Positions 11,785 to 23,039 are shown, counted from the stretch's first letter. The stretch is 64,000 nt of DNA from Diabrotica undecimpunctata (GCF_040954645.1 NC_092808.1:87613389-87677388); one strand, 5' to 3'. Translations and numbers: made by a program. Notes: a model not told the origin generated them from the letters alone.

Positions 11785-13887
11785 ATGAGTGACTGCCCTC
11801 CCCAAAACAATGTTGTCACGCAGGTGGCAACATGCGAAGAAGAAGATGATGACAGGCCCCAGTCATCCACCCCATCTGTCTCAGCTGCAATAGATTTGTA
11901 TAATAATTTCACCGCGAGCCTTAACGACCCCACGATAAATCTACCAACTTCCTCCGATGACGACTCCTCTTATTCGCCCGAGTCCGAGGACGAGAAAAAT
12001 AATAGCGAAGATGATATGGACGCAGCCATCCCCGACGAAGCTTTGAACGCTGAGTCGGACGCACCGTTGAACGTTCAGTCGGACGACCATCTGAACGTCG
12101 AGTCGGACGTACCATTAAACGCCGTAGCCCCGCCCCTAGAAGAAAATAACGTCGAGATGGAAGCACCATCTAAACAACTGAAGAGACAGCGTGCCCCAGA
12201 AATAGACGAAGACGAAGAGGAAAGGAAAAAAGCTAAAGAGATGGAAGCCATCGAAAGAGCCAAAGAACTAAGTAGGTCAGTAAATGCACTGACCGAACAG
12301 ATGAAGGATATGAAAAGAGAAATGCGTGCCAGGGAAGAGAAACTTCTTAGCCAGCTAAACGAGCTAAGAAAAGAAAACCAAGAGAAAGATCGGGAGGTCA
12401 AGAGACTTACCGACAAAATACTCGAGTTAATGGACGCATTAACACAACAACGTAATGAGGCAAAACTCGTAAAAGAGAAAGCAGATGCAATCCAAGAACC
12501 ACCACCACCAAAAGAAAAACCAGCCAAGTCGAATTCGGCGAAAAAAACGAATTCGAAAAAAGTAACTCACAAAGAAGTTACAGTCATACCAATCACCACT
12601 AGTGATGACGCTATGGAACTTGAAGCTGAAGATGAATGGCACTCCACCTGCAACATCGAGTGGAAAACAGTTGAAAACAAGAAACCAAGACAAAGCGCTG
12701 CGGAAAAGCAAACCCAGCTGATCCAAAAGCGAAACGAAGAAGCAATGACAAAAACAATCAAATCAAGGCAGGAGAACAGACAAACTCCCGAAAATAAAAA
12801 AGAGTCAACGACAAAGGAGTCGCAACCTCCTACCAAAAAAGTTGACGCAAAGAAAAAGGAGGCGCAAACTCCTACCAAAAAAGTTGCCAGCACGGAGTCA
12901 CAACCTCCGAACAAAAAAGTTGATGAAAAAGCGACCCCTGAGATCACACCTGAAGTGGTCTCCACTCCAAAACAATTAAAACCACCGGCGATTATCTTAA
13001 AATCAGTCGGCGAACATCAGAGGATACTGCAGCAAGCTGCAGCAATGAAAATAATCTCGGCAAATAAATTTGCCAGATCAGGAAGATCAATCGTCATCCA
13101 GACAAACACCAGGGAGGATTACCTGAAAATGGTAAGACTTCTAGAGACTTACACACCAAAGATCGATTTTATCGCGTATCCTATTGATACCGATAAAATG
13201 AAAAGAGTTATCATTAGAGGACTATCGGCAAAAACCGATACGAATCTAATCTTAAACGAAATTATAAGCAAAGGAGTGGAGGCCACCAAGGTCGTCAATA
13301 TGATCTCCAAGAAACCGGATAAGAAACCCCTCCCAATGTTTTTAGTAACAATAAAAGCAGAAGAGGACGCCAAAATCAAAAACATATCTGACCTATGTTA
13401 TATGAGGATCAGCATTGAAGACGAGATGAAGTCAAGACATGAAACAATCCAATGTTTCAACTGTCAAGGCTTCTACCACAGTTCTAAATCTTGCCACTGT
13501 GGATCAAGATGTGTAAAGTGCGGAGGAAACCACCTTAGTAGCGAATGCGAAAAGGACAGGGAAACCGATCCAAAATGCGCTAATTGCGAACAAGCGCACA
13601 CAGCAAACTACCGCGGATGCCCAAGAGCTCCAAAGAAGAAAGCCGCCCCACAACAACAAAGGGCAAGGCCTATCAATGCAAGCAACTCCAACAAAGGTGT
13701 TAGCTACGCTCAGGCTACCAAAAAGCCTGAAAGCGTACCCACAGAGAATACAGCTACAAACGAAGCAGCTGCATTAATAGCAAAATTCAACGCCGATCTA
13801 AATGCTAAAATGGCACATGTCACCAGCATGCTAGATCAAGTACAACAGGTAATGACAGCCATAGGAAACATAGGTCAGAAATGTTAA
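11785..13887 (+). CDS. Jockey ORF1: gag-like nucleic-acid-binding protein
   Basis: I use ATG 11785 (context CAACATGAG); the frame is open upstream to 11662 but only from a TTG. The protein has about 700 residues: an acidic, serine-rich N-terminus with near-repeats (LNVESD/LNVQSD), a charged coiled coil at about 140-215, a Lys/Pro-rich linker with repeated PTKKV-like units at about 345-385, an RNA-binding-like fold, and CCHC knuckles at about 556-612 (CFNCQGFYHSSKSC, CVKCGGNHLSSEC, CANCEQAHTANYRGC). Gag proteins of this type coat the element RNA and carry it to the target. No stop or shift is seen. It overlaps ORF2 in ATGTTAA at 13881. Confidence 0.9.
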   Translation: MSDCPPQNNVVTQVATCEEEDDDRPQSSTPSVSAAIDLYNNFTASLNDPTINLPTSSDDDSSYSPESEDEKNNSEDDMDAAIPDEALNAESDAPLNVQSDDHLNVESDVPLNAVAPPLEENNVEMEAPSKQLKRQRAPEIDEDEEERKKAKEMEAIERAKELSRSVNALTEQMKDMKREMRAREEKLLSQLNELRKENQEKDREVKRLTDKILELMDALTQQRNEAKLVKEKADAIQEPPPPKEKPAKSNSAKKTNSKKVTHKEVTVIPITTSDDAMELEAEDEWHSTCNIEWKTVENKKPRQSAAEKQTQLIQKRNEEAMTKTIKSRQENRQTPENKKESTTKESQPPTKKVDAKKKEAQTPTKKVASTESQPPNKKVDEKATPEITPEVVSTPKQLKPPAIILKSVGEHQRILQQAAAMKIISANKFARSGRSIVIQTNTREDYLKMVRLLETYTPKIDFIAYPIDTDKMKRVIIRGLSAKTDTNLILNEIISKGVEATKVVNMISKKPDKKPLPMFLVTIKAEEDAKIKNISDLCYMRISIEDEMKSRHETIQCFNCQGFYHSSKSCHCGSRCVKCGGNHLSSECEKDRETDPKCANCEQAHTANYRGCPRAPKKKAAPQQQRARPINASNSNKGVSYAQATKKPESVPTENTATNEAAALIAKFNADLNAKMAHVTSMLDQVQQVMTAIGNIGQKC

Positions 13888-16586
13888 TACACCAAACGGA
13901 AGATCTTCGCATTGGGTCATGGAACTCCGGCGGATTATCCAAAAAAATCAACCTTCTGGACGAAATGTTAAATAGATTAGAGCTCGATATCGTAGCCCTA
14001 CAAGAAACCAAATTAGTGGAAAGGAAGAAAACAAAATTTCCCGGCTACGATATCTACAGGACGGATCACAGAGCACTATCAGGTGGAACAGCCATAATTG
14101 TGAAAAAAGAAATCGAACACGAACACATCCCAACACCAGATGGACTGGTCACAATGGAAGCCACACTCATAAGAATAAAAGCGAACAACGACTCATTAAA
14201 AATAGTGTCTGCATATGTCAGACCAAATGAACCGATCCTAGATGAAGACTTGAGCCTAATATTAAACTCAGAAGAGCCTACAATAATAATAGGAGACCTT
14301 AATGCGAGATCTCCCAATTGGCACGACAGGACGACCAACAATAACGGACGACGACTATGCAACCATCTGGAAAATAGACCCAATACGTACGTGATCGGAC
14401 CAACTGAGCCGACATGCTTTCACGGACAACTTCCCACCCATCTAGACATTGCAATCCTACACAACGTGGGTCAACAATATGAGATACACTCTCTTAACGA
14501 AGGCGATTCGACACATAACTTAATCGTCCTGACCCTGGGCGCAATAGAAACAAACTATTTGCAGCCCCACAAAAGAAAAAAGACCAGTTGGCCAAACTAC
14601 AGAAGAATTGTGAGCGAGAACATCGGTAATATCCCCACAATCAACAACATAACAGAATTAGAGGACAGTGTAACAAAACTAGAGGAAACAATTAACAACG
14701 CTATCGATGCCAGCTCTAAAACAGAAACCATAACCAGACAAAAAGGAAGATTTAGGGATATAAGCACAGAACTTAAAAACCTAATCAAACAAAAAAACCG
14801 AAAAAGAAGAAGAGCATACCGCACTAGAACGGTAGAAGACAAAAGGATTGCAAATGAGCTAGACAGGGAAGTGAAAAAACAACTTCAAAATCATCGAAAC
14901 GAAAGCTGGGACTCCTATATCGAAGAGCTAAATCCAAACAAATCTGCGTTCTGGAAATTATCAAAAATTCTACGTAAAGACAAAAAACCCATACCCCCTC
15001 TACATGGAGTAAACGGGATTGTCTACACAGAAATCGAAAAAGCAGAAGTCCTAAAAGACGAAATAGAAAGGGCGTGTAGAAACAACGAACACCCCAACGA
15101 AGACATAGACTTCGAAAAAGAGGTAGAGAGGACAGCAAGAAGACTAAAAAGGACAAAAGGCAGAATAGGGATACTTCATACATCTCCCGAAGAAATAAAG
15201 GAACTCATCAAGCAGACCAATGCCAAAAAAGCCCCTGGTCCAGACAACATCACAAACAGGGCGCTGAAAAACCTACCCACAAAAGCTATTGTCTATATTA
15301 CCAACATCATAAACAATATGCTAAAACTAAGATATTTCCCAGACAGATGGAAGGAAGCTCACATAATAATGATTGCAAAACCAGGGAAAAATGGCACATT
15401 TCCTCAAAACTACAGACCAATCAGCTTACTATCATCAATAAGCAAGATTGCGGAAAGAGTTATTCTAAAAAGACTGAATGAAGAATCTCAAGCATTACAC
15501 ACCATTCCAGAAGCTCAATTCGGTTTCAGAAGTGAACATTCCTGTGAATTACAGGCACTAAGACTCACAGAATTTATAACCAAAGGATTCAACGAAAAAG
15601 CATACACAGCAACCGCATTTCTGGACGTCAGTAAAGCATTTGACAGAGTCTGGCACAAAGGACTCATATATAAAATGAACTCATTGGGATACAGCGAGGC
15701 GATGACATGTCTCCTTGCGTCATACCTCGCTAACAGGAGGTTGCGAATTCGTATAGGGGCAACCCTGTCTGAAGTCGGAGCCCTGGAAGCGGGTGTGCCT
15801 CAGGGTGCTGTGTTATCGCCATACCTGTACACCATCTATACGGCCGACACGCCAACAGAACCCGGATCTCTGTTAAGTCTTTACGCAGACGATATAGCAA
15901 TAGCGGTTAGCTGGAGAAACCCGGATCATGCAGCTAATCATCTGCAAAGAGCACTAAATAGATTTCAACGATGGTGCATAAAATGGAAAATAGCCTTAAA
16001 CCCAGATAAAACTCAGGCTGTAATGTTTAGTCATAGGAAAAGTGTACCAAACCGAGAAATTACGATAGACAACACCCCAGTCGAATGGACCAACCAGGCA
16101 AGATACCTAGGAGTGTTACTCGACAAGAAGCTAACATTCACAGAACACATCAACTAACAGGTATACAAAGCCAAAGCGCTGAAAAGTCAGCTCTCAACGC
16201 TCATAGGAAGAAGAAGCAAACTTAGATTTAAAACCAAAATCAGGGTTGCAAACAGCATCATCATGCCAGTCTTAACGTACGCCTCGGCAGCTTGGGGACA
16301 TACCTGCAAGTCAAACAGGATAAAGATTCAGAGATCTCAGAACCAAATCATTCGAGACGCATTAAAAATACCAAAATACGTACCTCTAAGGTACGTATTC
16401 AGAGACTCAGGACAAACCAGGATACTACGGACGCTAGACGAAAGAGCATACGATATATTCAACGGACTTACAAACCACCCTAGTAGGATGCTAAGAGAGC
16501 TGACAAACTACAACGAAAACATCAGGACGGTACACAGAAGACCAAAACAGCAAATTGCAAGACATAGGAAGAACCCAAACGAATAA
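13881..16586 (+). pseudogene. Jockey ORF2: endonuclease and reverse transcriptase, one premature stop
   Basis: ATG at 13881 overlaps the ORF1 stop. The N-terminal AP-type endonuclease has GSWNSGGL, LQETK, GDLNARSPNWH and THLDIAIL. The RT has APGPDNITNRALKN, NYRPISLLSSISKI, the block-A motif FLDVSKAFDRVWH at about residue 580 and LYADDIAIA at about 667. No RNase H follows, as expected for Jockey. The frame stops at TAA 16155-16157, then continues in the same frame as QVYKAKALKSQL through YASAAWGH to a natural stop at 16584-16586. So the expected product of about 900 residues has a single nonsense change after residue 758, and loses about 140 residues of thumb and C-terminus. Confidence 0.9.
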
Positions 16587-17649
16587 TCAAAGGATGCAAT
16601 GGTGCATAGTCGTCATAACCTCAAGATCAAGATAGATAGGAGACCAACCAAAAAAATATCTCTGGCGAGAGGGTACGCTTTTTCTTTTAGGTTTTTAGGT
16701 TTTTAGGTAGAATTAAGTCCAATATACACCGGGGTGAGTGAGAGCAGTATACACTTGGGAATGCTCACCCCAACACACGCACACAAATAGGATTAAGGAA
16801 CAAAAAAAGGAAAGAATTGGGACCCTGGCATATTATAGTTCCGAAGCTCCAAGGAAGTCCACAAAAAACAAAAAAAATAAAAACAAAAAACAAAAAAAAC
16901 AAAAAAAAAAAATATATAAAACGGTCTCTCTATTTAAATCACTCAGATTCATTCATCACTAAATCTCTGTCATTTTTTTTACGTAAATTCACTTTTCATT
17001 GACCAAATATGGAGGGCCCATCAGGCTCCACATATACCGTTACAACGGACTAGGCCCCTAAGGCGGATCAGATGAATACTGATATTCTCGCGAAATCCGA
17101 GCACTGAGGTCTTGTGCGGCATACAAGGGCTCAGTGGCCGGACCCCACTCGGATGCTCGGCCGGCGAAGAGAACAAAATTTATTTTGCCAAATCGGCGGC
17201 CGAGTGACCGAGCACACACTCTTTTCCGAACATAGAGTCGTCAGCCACGGCTGGGGGCTCTATGGTCGGAACACACGCTTTTTCTTTTGTTTTAGGGACT
17301 CAAGTCCCGAAGTCATGATAGAGTAACTTCAATAGAGTCAGTAATGTAAATAGGGAGAAAAGCCTAGATGTGGCTACCCCTACAGTTAGGTGGCATAACC
17401 ACAGTAATTAAAAACAGAGGGTGTTCCATTACCCAGGACACCTTAAGTAACTTTCAATCACTCAGATCATAAGCCTCCTCACGTAAGTCACACGATGAGG
17501 AGGGGTGGAGGAAAAACCTGGGGGTCAGATAGGTACCACTTCGACTAGCGAAGTGAGACCGGTTTGATCTTCGGACATGTGGATCCCATTCTTAGATTGG
17601 TATACACATGTTCCTAGGGGCAGGGTTGATCACTGCGTGTGTGTGTGTG
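16587..17649 (+). other. Jockey 3' untranslated region with A-rich tract, hairpins and (TG)n tail
   Basis: An A-rich tract (16858-16918) is followed by a GC-rich segment (16990-17330) with several short inverted repeats. Near the end, CACTTCG-ACTAG-CGAAGTG (about 17539-17557) forms a hairpin about 90 bases before the (TG)n tail. Such 3' stem-loops are what several LINE reverse transcriptases recognise. The role here is inferred. Confidence 0.6.
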
Positions 17650-18070
17650 TGCCGAGTGTCTCCAGGTAGTGTAGAAGATTTTTGTGGTAACTGTCATTAC
17701 ATTTTTTACAAGATTACTACAGCAAACTTTTGCAACCACTTTAATAATGTTACCTAAAGTCAAAATTAAACTAAATTAATATTTTACTGTTGGAAGAGTG
17801 ATCTTGTGATCTTATTAGTTTCTCGGCAGATACTTATTTATATATAAATAAATAAATACTATATAAAAACTTATATTTTACATAAGTTTTTTACTTTTTT
17901 TTAAATTACATGTATAATAACCACATGGTTCTTTTGCTGTTCTAAGTTTGTTTTCAATTGTAAACTGTACTTAGTTTCAATTGATTGTTTATACTACTTA
18001 ACTATTTAATGTCTAATATATTAAGCTTCTTTACATTTTATATCATTAACTGCTACATGTCTTTTTGAGA

Positions 18071-18112
18071 TGAACTGATGATATTTTCTGATTAGATAGC
18101 GAAACGTGTTCA
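18071..18112 (+). ncRNA. Hammerhead-like motif, probably inactive (G17)
   Basis: TGAA at 18071-18074, CTGATGA at 18075-18081, one extra T, a weak stem II, GAAA at 18101-18104, palindromic ACGT at 18104-18107, then TTCA at 18109-18112 pairing with TGAA. The base at the expected cleavage position is G (18108), which is not permitted in hammerheads. It is a vestige or a look-alike, and it lies in the same orientation 200 bases upstream of the 18275 copy. Confidence 0.4.
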
Positions 18113-18274
18113 AATAAATGGATGAAGTAGCCACCTTTTTTGTCTTTTTTCTCCACCTTTTGACCGAAAAACCCACCACTCTTCGAGTGATCCTTAATTT
18201 ATATTGGATTAACGGTCGTACTCCTTTTCTCGATGTTTTAATATGGGTTTTTTATAATTTCAGCATTTACTTTG

Positions 18275-18333
18275 TACCGTTTGACCTGTAGATGCTTTGC
18301 AAAGTGTAGAAAGCGAAATCGGTCGTTTTGGTA
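18275..18333 (+). ncRNA. Hammerhead-like motif with covarying stem I, core position 6 changed
   Basis: Stem I pairs TACC (18275-18278) with GGTA (18330-18333), and GAC (18283-18285) with GTT. In the related copy at 42474 these outer pairs are TATC with GATA, so both sides changed together. The core reads CTGTAGA (18286-18292) where CTGANGA is expected, so A6 is T. Then come one extra T, stem II GCTTT/AAAGC, GAAA, stem III ATC/GGT and C at the cleavage position. It probably came from an active ribozyme, with doubtful activity now. Confidence 0.55.
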
Positions 18334-18479
18334 GTAAAATTAAATTGATTGTGAGTAAGTCTTATTTTATTTCTTTTTACCTATTTGAAATTGACTCACA
18401 CAAGCAACACATTCATGATTTAAATACTAAGTACTTTTGAAACAGTTATACCAACAAATTACTTTTGTAAACTAATTTT

Positions 18480-19415
18480 TTAACCTTCCGTCGGGCGCGG
18501 TCTTCAAAACAAAGGAAATAAGCGGCGTGGTGTATCAAATTGATTACGCGGCTGTTTACGCCTCTTATTGTAAAAATCAATAACTTATTTCAATACTATG
18601 CATTTAATACATGTCATCCATGTACGTATAAATGTACGAATAAAAACATTTTAGTACTCGTAAATAAACATAAATTTATGTATTATATGTATTTTTCCCT
18701 TATGCATGTCATTTTGTGGTACTTCTGTATATATCTGAATGCAAATATTGCAGTCTACAGTCAGCTGTGTATGTGAATCAGGCAAATGGGTTTCTTACAT
18801 TTTTTGCAGTTATACTTTGTCAAACGTCTTTGTCCAATGCATGTATGACATCTCTTGCATTTTCCGACATGTTTATTTTCTGTTTTCTATTCTACTTGTT
18901 TTAATGGGGCAAAATTCTTTTGGACGTTGTTGCAGGCAGATATGAATTTCTGATGTTTCTGAACTTTGTCGAAACATATGAGGTAAAACTAATGCATGTG
19001 ACAAATCTTTCAAAATTTTTTTTTTTTCGAATAACATTTTGATCATTGCCAAAATATATTATCTCAGCATTGATTCCACTAATATTGACCATAGCTAAAA
19101 ATACCTCCATGGGATAACGACGAACATTTTTAGCTACGTTATATGATGCACACAATTTATCTGTTTTTTGTAACTCCGCCTTTGGTGGGATTGTAAAAGG
19201 TGATGATAGATTGTTTCTTTTTATCTCCTACCTCAAGATCAATAGAGGAATCATGTAGACTTGAAGCAAAAATTAAACATTTTCCTTTTCTGGGAACGTA
19301 AGAAACCAAAGTGCACCCAGTTTAGAAGGCAAACAAGCTACTATTATTAGCTCTCGTATTATTTGGAACGAATTTAGATGGAATTTCGACCATATAATAT
19401 AATAAAAATACTGAC
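18480..19415 (-). pseudogene. piggyBac transposase relic, C-terminal half
   Basis: Minus-strand frames give TLVSYVPRKGKCLIFASSLHD, FYNPTKGGV, CASYNVAKNVRRYPMEVFLA (open part 19155-18901) and a C-terminal cysteine-rich domain KCKRCHTCIGQR...CKKCKKPICLIH ending at the stop near 18761. These are the expected piggyBac blocks in order, with an in-frame stop and shifts between them. TTAACCTTCCGTCGGGCGCG at 18480 has the form of a piggyBac end next to TTAA and fits as the 3' end. The 5' half is missing. From 19416 to 19631 nothing is seen. Confidence 0.7.
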
Positions 19416-19631
19416 CCTCCATCCAGAACGTTGAACAAAGAACCAAGAACGTTGCGTGTCACAAGATAATAATTTATTATTGGTTTTTGAAATTAGTTTT
19501 TATATAACTTATATTTAATTTTTTACATTTTTACCCTTGATATAAAAACTTGTGTATATATATGGTTTTACAATTTCTGTTTTAGATAAAAAATAAAAAA
19601 CGGGTGTGGCAGTCCAGTGGGACTGCCGGTA

Positions 19632-20322
19632 GAAGTTATACTTCTATACACGCGTTCGTCGTTACAAATTTATATGTGAGTCAATGTGCACAATCATTAC
19701 ATATGTAATGCTATAGGTAAGAGAGAGCAGAAAGAGAAAAATAATTAGGTATACAGGTATACGGTGCATCGTTTGCTGTATATAAACATTTGACCTGTAA
19801 TAGGAGTATAGCAAGTAAATGAAGGATTGAATCAATATTTTAATGAAAATATATATTTTCATTTTCATATATGTATAAAAGGAGTTGAATGTAAAAAAAA
19901 AATTTTTACACATACTCTGCAGTAAAATTCATTGTTAATTTTGTTATTAATATAAAAACACAATACACTGCCACATAATTCAATACAATAATACAATACA
20001 AATTAAAATGCAATATTCATAAGTATTTAAAAATGACAATATACGTAACTTACTTACGCATATATTTAATTTAGCATGATAACAATATTAATAAAAAAAT
20101 ATTGTTTGGTGATAAAACTGTCAATTTATCTGACATTAACAAATACAATATTTAATTGTTGTTTGTTGTATATATAAGTACACATTTGAACTTTCTTGAG
20201 ATATTTACAAGTTTTAATTTATAATTTAACATGCCTAACGAGGCTTATTACTCCCGTGCAAATTTCCGATTCACTCCTGTGCAAATTTTCAAAGTCGAAC
20301 GCGCGTATAGAAGTATAACTTC
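19632..20322. mobile_element. Inverted-repeat element, copy 1
   Basis: GAAGTTATACTTCTATACAC at 19632 returns inverted at 20322 (…TATAGAAGTATAACTTC), and similarity runs about 50 bp inward (CGCGTTCG, AATTT, GTGAGTCAATG). The outer 15 bases are themselves nearly palindromic. No coding content. A related end lies at 21886 on the other strand. The similarity to that second copy continues beyond 20322, so the true element may be larger. Confidence 0.5.
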
Positions 20323-21189
20323 AAAAACCAACAACTCGGATTAAAGTATTTTTCATATAAAAATGCGGGCGCGTCATTCAAGATTTACGACATCAGAACC
20401 CCACAGCGTTGCCAAAACATCAGAATAGTTAGTAAGTGAGGAATTTTTAAAATGTCAACTATTTGTCAAACTATTATATAACAGTAAATACACTTAGTTT
20501 AAAGACTACTGCAACACACTAAAATACATAAGAAAACATTTTAATGCAAAATTATATATTTTAAATTTTAAACTTACCTCTATTTAGAGCATTAATAGTA
20601 AAAACGTCCCGCCATTATTTCTTGTTCAAAATATTCTATCTTATATGAAAGCTTGTCAGCTTTCTACAGACTATTTAGTTGTTTTGGCATAGCACAATCA
20701 CAATGGACAACAATAATTAGTTTTTAAAGCTATTAATTTAAATTTAATATGTATTTATAAATACAATTTATTAATATATAATATATTATGATCAAATTGT
20801 GTAATAAATCAAAACATAAACAAAATTCTTACTCAAAAAAGCGGCAACACTTTAAACAATTTTACCACACGCTGAACTGTCAAAAAATTGGAAGTATTCC
20901 CATATCAGTTGCGTACAATTGTCTAATATATTTAATTAAAATTATTATTTTGTGGAATATTAGACTAAATAGTTATTTCACAAAATTTATATTATTAATA
21001 ATAACAAATGTTTTCGGTTATTTAATCAATATAATTCTAAAATTCCCAATATAATGATGATTACATTTTTTTGATTATTATACCATGTTGACGCCTATGA
21101 AAAATCGAGCAGTTCCGTATGGGTTTCGTATTATTAGCTGTGTTAGGAAAATTTGAACTCTAAGGTTGACGTTCTGGAAATTTTAAGTA
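20323..21189. other. No gene seen
   Basis: AT-rich. A frame at 20788-21054 has biased, low-complexity content and no recognisable domain. Confidence 0.5.
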
Positions 21190-21583
21190 AGTGACGTCAC
21201 TTTATATAAATTGTGACGTGCACGCATTTTTATATGAAAAATACTATATGTTGTAAATTTGCATTTTATTTTAAAATTTAGCATTTTTGCGTATATTACA
21301 TATATTTAATAAAATTATCGTGGGGTTTTTAAATATTTCAAAAATAAAAAACGAAATTTATATTGGGATTCGAACTTACATACACCAGCGTATGAACCAA
21401 ACACGTAAAATATTTGCCAATTAGACATGACAGAGACGTATTTCAAAATTGACAGTTCTCGGTCATACAGTGATTTATTGAGCTTATTATTTTGAAATAC
21501 AAAAGACTAAAATAATTATGAACATTTAATAAATAATACAAAACATATCACATAAATAATAATATTAATAAATATTATATTAT

Positions 21584-21644
<61 letters not shown>

Positions 21645-21678
21645 ATATATATATAATATATAATATATATAGTATATA

Positions 21679-21711
<33 letters not shown>

Positions 21712-21886
21712 ATATTAAATATATAGGTATACAAAAGTAACATTTTTATTCTCGAGAGAGGAAGAGAGAGAAAATATATCTTTTGTCTCTCTCTTACTCA
21801 TTATCTTATCATATGTAATGATTTCACCGATTCACTCCCGTACAAATTTCCAACGTGGAGCGAGCATATTATAGAAGTATAACTTC
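21190..21886 (-). mobile_element. Inverted-repeat element, copy 2 (opposite strand), containing a TA array
   Basis: Read on the minus strand from 21886, it begins with GAAGTTATACTTCTATAATA and shares AATTTG...GGGAGTGAATCGG, the TCATTACATATG block and a GAGAGAG run with copy 1. Near its far end it shares TTTTTCATATAAAAATGCG with 20348-20367. The boundary at about 21190 is approximate. A TA microsatellite (21586-21720) lies within it. Confidence 0.4.
21586..21720. repeat. TA microsatellite
   Basis: Mostly (TA)n with short AATATA interruptions. Confidence 0.95.
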
Positions 21887-22393
21887 AAAAACGAATGATT
21901 TTTTAATGATAGTTTTCAATACAGTGCATATTTTGTTATTGACTTTTAATTGAGTTAGGGATATATTTCCATACATACTATTTCTTCTTTGTAAATTAAT
22001 TAATGCTCTTAGAATGAATACTGAAATTATCTTTTGATTTATAAGCTCATATAAATCAGATTACACTTCTCTAATTACGCTCAACTAAAATTTACTTTAA
22101 CCTAATAACATGTTTAGAGCGCTCTAATTTTTATGAATGTGAATTTGGTTGCATGTATAATAACCGTATAAAACGAAACATGTTTTTGTAATTAATTAAA
22201 AACCACAATTGTAACGTAAAATTACTTTTTGACGTTTCAGCCGACAGCTTTTAATGCTTTTAAAACAACAGTTTTGAAAAATTTAATAAACTATTTTTTT
22301 TCTATATAAACAAATTCCTTCCAGTAATTTCATTTTATTTGCATAACTTATAATTACAATTTAGGCGTGTTAAACACATTTTAACCCATTATT
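21887..22393. other. No gene seen
   Basis: AT-rich text without recognisable content. Confidence 0.5.
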
Positions 22394-22735
22394 GGTCAGC
22401 GCCCTATTTATAGATCACTGAAAATTTTATTTAATTTTCATTTTAACCCCTTTCATAGATATTTTAGGCTGTACGTAACTTAATTATAATTTTTTGTTTT
22501 ATTATGTTTCCAATATACTTTCAATAAAAAAATTATAAAAATTTTACAAAGCGGACTTCGTTTAGATTTACACATTTAATAATAAAAGTTTCTTCTTTGC
22601 CATTTTTTATTGTTTACTAGATTATTATTGTTGATTAATGTTTATTTTTAACTATATTTATAAATAAACAGGTCAAATATAAATTGTCGAATCGTCATCA
22701 TATTTATTTTACTGATCTATAAATAGGACACTGGT
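22394..22735. mobile_element. Short MITE with CCTATTTATAGATCA inverted ends
   Basis: GGTCAGCGCCCTATTTATAG at 22394 is matched by the complement of CTATAAATAGGACACTGGT at the right end, about 28 bp of inverted match with a few differences. The inside is AT-rich and non-coding. From 22736 to 23039 nothing else is recognised. Confidence 0.5.
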
Positions 22736-23039
22736 ACTTTTCGTTATTAAAATTTGCAGTATTTCAGTATTCAGTTGAGCGTGAATCTGTGCAAAAGTCG
22801 TTGTATTTGTTTTTTAATTTAACCTTTATTTATTGCAATTAGCATAAAACTTTTATATTATATCATATTTAGGAAAAATTATTCTGCAGTAACTAATATT
22901 TTAACGAATGCTATTTTGGATACTAAATATACTTCCGTAAATGACTGTTTTGGAGTATAATTTTCCTCGTCACTACGGGTTTGCTTGAAAATTTGAATTT
23001 AGGTTCTTCTTACCTCCTACTTCACTTTTATACTTTAGC

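Larger units (their letters stand above)
11254..17649 (+). mobile_element. Full-length Jockey-clade LINE, 13-bp target duplication
   Basis: TGCCGAGTGTCTC flanks the element at 11241-11253 and 17650-17662. The unit is 6.4 kb: a GC-richer 5' leader (11254-11784) with two clear hairpins (GGAGC..GCTCC and CGGTGT..ACACCG), ORF1, ORF2 overlapping by 7 bases, and a 1.06-kb 3' untranslated region that ends in a (TG)n run instead of poly(A). It lies inside a PLE-derived insertion, so it arrived later. Base composition is clearly less AT-rich than its surroundings, another sign of a young insertion. Confidence 0.9.
11233..18420 (+). mobile_element. PLE-derived insertion with 13-bp target duplication, interrupted by a Jockey element
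   Basis: TAAATACTAAGTA occurs at 11220-11232 and again at 18421-18433, and the bases outside differ, so the duplication is exactly 13 bp. Removing the nested Jockey element leaves about 780 bp. That remnant contains two hammerhead-like motifs (18071 and 18275), a stretch homologous to the right arm of the 40428-42612 foldback (from about 18237), and the same 34-nt end GAAATTGACTCA...CATGATT at 18387-18420. I infer a 5'-truncated PLE. I do not recognise the sequence at its left end (11233-11253, 17663-18050). Confidence 0.75.

Noticed and set aside
12075..12965. Minus-strand frames opposite Jockey ORF1
   Set aside because: Shadows of the real gene: Ser/Phe-rich, the mirror of Lys/Glu-rich coding sequence.
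20788..21054. 88-codon frame with hydrophobic C-terminus
   Set aside because: Composition-driven Ile/Asn/Lys content and no recognisable family.
21360..21410. tRNA-like B-box text (GTTCGAATCCC on the minus strand)
   Set aside because: The T-stem does not pair and no acceptor or D arm can be built; at most an old SINE or tRNA-like trace.
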